Below, one piece after another: positions 62,854-64,000 of a DNA stretch of 64,000 nt (position 1 is its first letter; the number at the start of each line of letters is the position of its first letter). Below the pieces are notes generated by a model. It made no database searches and had not been told where the DNA came from. It saw only the letters and a program-made list of their open reading frames with translations. Made by a program: the position numbers and the translations under genes. The stretch is from Bdellovibrio bacteriovorus. Lineage in GTDB: Bacteria; Bdellovibrionota; Bdellovibrionia; Bdellovibrionales; Bdellovibrionaceae. Location: assembly GCF_001592755.1 (NCBI RefSeq), contig NZ_LUKF01000017.1:1-64000 (forward strand), given 5' to 3'.

Positions 62854-64000
62854 CTATTCTTTGTCTTTCGTTTTAATATACGCTTCCAGAAGCCACTTAC
62901 GAAGGTGCTTCAGGTAATAATCTTTCATTCCGAAAAACACGAAATGATTCAAATAGCCTTCCCCGGATTTATTGGGTTCGTTGAAGTTCACGGTTCCAAT
63001 GATCTCGGGCGTATCGAGTTCTTCGGGACGCCATAAGATAAACTCCCTAAAGGCTCCAATGCTGATGGCGCGGTAATATTTTAGAACTAAGCCTGCTTCG
63101 GAAATCTGTGTGATCTGAACTGGGTTAGCCACTTTCAGAGCACCTGAATCTTTCACGCTCCCCAGTGTTGTGGCTTCTTTGTTCAGAAGGTGCGGGTTTA
63201 AGCACAGTGTCTTTTTTAAGATGTACGACTTATCAAGGGGAGTGAAATAGATCTCTTTCACCCATTCAGATAAGTCCTTCATCACTTCAAAGCTCAGTTT
63301 TCGTTTTGAAACCAAATAAAGATCGGGGAAGTTCTGCAGTTGAACTCCGTGTTTGGCGGCGCGATCAGTAAGATATTGCTGAATTTGTTCCCAGCGCTTC
63401 TTTTTTTCGATATCAAAGATTTCATAGTTTGCAAAAACCATGTCGAAAGTTTCTGGAAGCTGCTGGCGATGAACCGTGTCTTTGTCAGAAAGGTCAGAAA
63501 GAAGCTGACCCAACAAAGAGTATTGGAAAACTTCCGCATTCTTAAACTTATCCGTAAAGAAGTTTTTGACCTCAAGACCCAAAGCGGCGTCTTCATCTAA
63601 AACTAGTATTCGTGTCTGACGGCCATGAGTATTTAAAAGTTCCGTTGTTTGATGAGCTTTATCTTGAAGAATATTTCTTCGCACCTGGCTGACCTGCTTG
63701 TTGTCGGCCCCAAAAAAGTGAAATTCGCAAAGAAAGTCTTTGTCGCTTACGGGCTTACAGGATTTGCAATAAGCAAGAACGCTCTTGATATTGCCAGAGG
63801 TGAACGAGTCACTGTAATACTTCGTCATAGCCCCGATTTTAATCTCGTGATTATTCATCGTCGTAAAGCCGATTTCAGAAATCGAGTTCAGTGAAACCTC
63901 TTTCAGCATTTCAATGGTGGAGCTGATGTTCATAGAGGCTACGGTCGTTGAAGTGACCGGGTGGTGGCCTGTCAGTGCATACTCTAAATGCTGCTTTAAG
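62854..64000 (-). CDS. Regulator-like protein with receiver-like middle domain (5' truncated)
   Basis: The frame stays open to the window edge without a stop, so the gene starts beyond base 64000; 381 codons are visible. An ATG at 63933 is an internal Met rather than a clear start. The N-terminal part (NSISEIGFTTMNNHEIKIG, CKSCKP) looks like a PilZ-type domain with a CxxC. A central segment RILVLDEDAALGLEVKNFF resembles a receiver opening, and the C-terminal ~150 residues contain another PilZ-like strand set (ISEAGLVLKYYRAISIG). Phosphorylation is doubtful because no clear acceptor Asp strand follows. It may bind a nucleotide second messenger; this is inference. Confidence 0.65.
   Translation of the reverse strand, partial: LKQHLEYALTGHHPVTSTTVASMNISSTIEMLKEVSLNSISEIGFTTMNNHEIKIGAMTKYYSDSFTSGNIKSVLAYCKSCKPVSDKDFLCEFHFFGADNKQVSQVRRNILQDKAHQTTELLNTHGRQTRILVLDEDAALGLEVKNFFTDKFKNAEVFQYSLLGQLLSDLSDKDTVHRQQLPETFDMVFANYEIFDIEKKKRWEQIQQYLTDRAAKHGVQLQNFPDLYLVSKRKLSFEVMKDLSEWVKEIYFTPLDKSYILKKTLCLNPHLLNKEATTLGSVKDSGALKVANPVQITQISEAGLVLKYYRAISIGAFREFILWRPEELDTPEIIGTVNFNEPNKSGEGYLNHFVFFGMKDYYLKHLRKWLLEAYIKTKDKE

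Overview
The window looks like a chromosomal segment from a Gram-negative, diderm, predator-like bacterium, most probably Bdellovibrio or a close relative in the Bdellovibrionota. This is an inference. It rests on the many Sec-exported proteins, lipoproteins and small beta-barrels of unknown function, the Gcr-type membrane protein, the queA-tgt-yajC-secD-secF order, and the large repeat-rich surface proteins. No rRNA is present to settle the species.

1-6.1 kb: an AT-rich accessory block. It begins with the 3' end of an RHS-repeat protein whose tip carries an HExxH metallopeptidase-like motif. Three tightly linked secreted proteins follow that share one N-terminal module (strand-rich domain plus helical hairpin) but have different C-termini: TIG+PKD, a seven-repeat RCC1 propeller with paired cysteines, and a short Ig-like tail. 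This cassette is the best candidate for an undescribed system here. 6.5-11.3 kb: tag, a TetR-YCII operon with two copies of a 16-bp palindromic operator in its own promoter region, a 41-residue membrane protein, a KH RNA-binding protein with a structured leader, and an envelope operon of redoxin, FixH-like lipoprotein, beta-barrel and second FixH-like protein.

11.4-24.3 kb: a Gcr-family membrane protein overlapping an ALG5-like glycosyltransferase, a secreted subtilisin with a PA domain, a Kef-type antiporter, aldehyde dehydrogenase, an exported class I amidotransferase-like protein with a beta-barrel, a CoA-binding protein, a tiny Cys-containing protein, and an orphan histidine kinase with a Pro-rich sensor loop. 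24.4-29.8 kb: two large repeat lipoproteins, one with ten VTWG repeats and one Cys-rich. 29.8-40.9 kb: pirin, OsmC, SDR, a Fic protein lacking the last Arg of its motif and translationally coupled to a secreted protein, DUF502, a 943-residue exported protein, tRNA-Leu(GAG), a 41-residue membrane protein, and a YbdK-type ligase.

41.0-47.2 kb: an envelope/stress-like cluster of PfpI, two BON proteins, a YflT-like protein, two OmpA-like paralogues flanking a disordered hydrophilic protein, and a beta-barrel. A DMT transporter gene at 47.4-48.2 kb is bracketed by two inverted copies of a ~68-bp hairpin repeat. 48.3-56.5 kb: a long, largely overlapping run queA-tgt-yajC-secDF-recJ-queC-DUF366 that joins queuosine tRNA modification with Sec translocation. 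56.5-64 kb: a His-rich periplasmic protein divergent from a Cu+ P-type ATPase, a hybrid histidine kinase coupled to an NtrC-type sigma-54 activator, and a truncated regulator-like gene running off the right edge.

Start sites were moved downstream of the longest open frame wherever a Shine-Dalgarno (SD) sequence, a signal peptide or an overlap with a neighbour favoured it. All family assignments come from motif recognition by eye; no database search was run.
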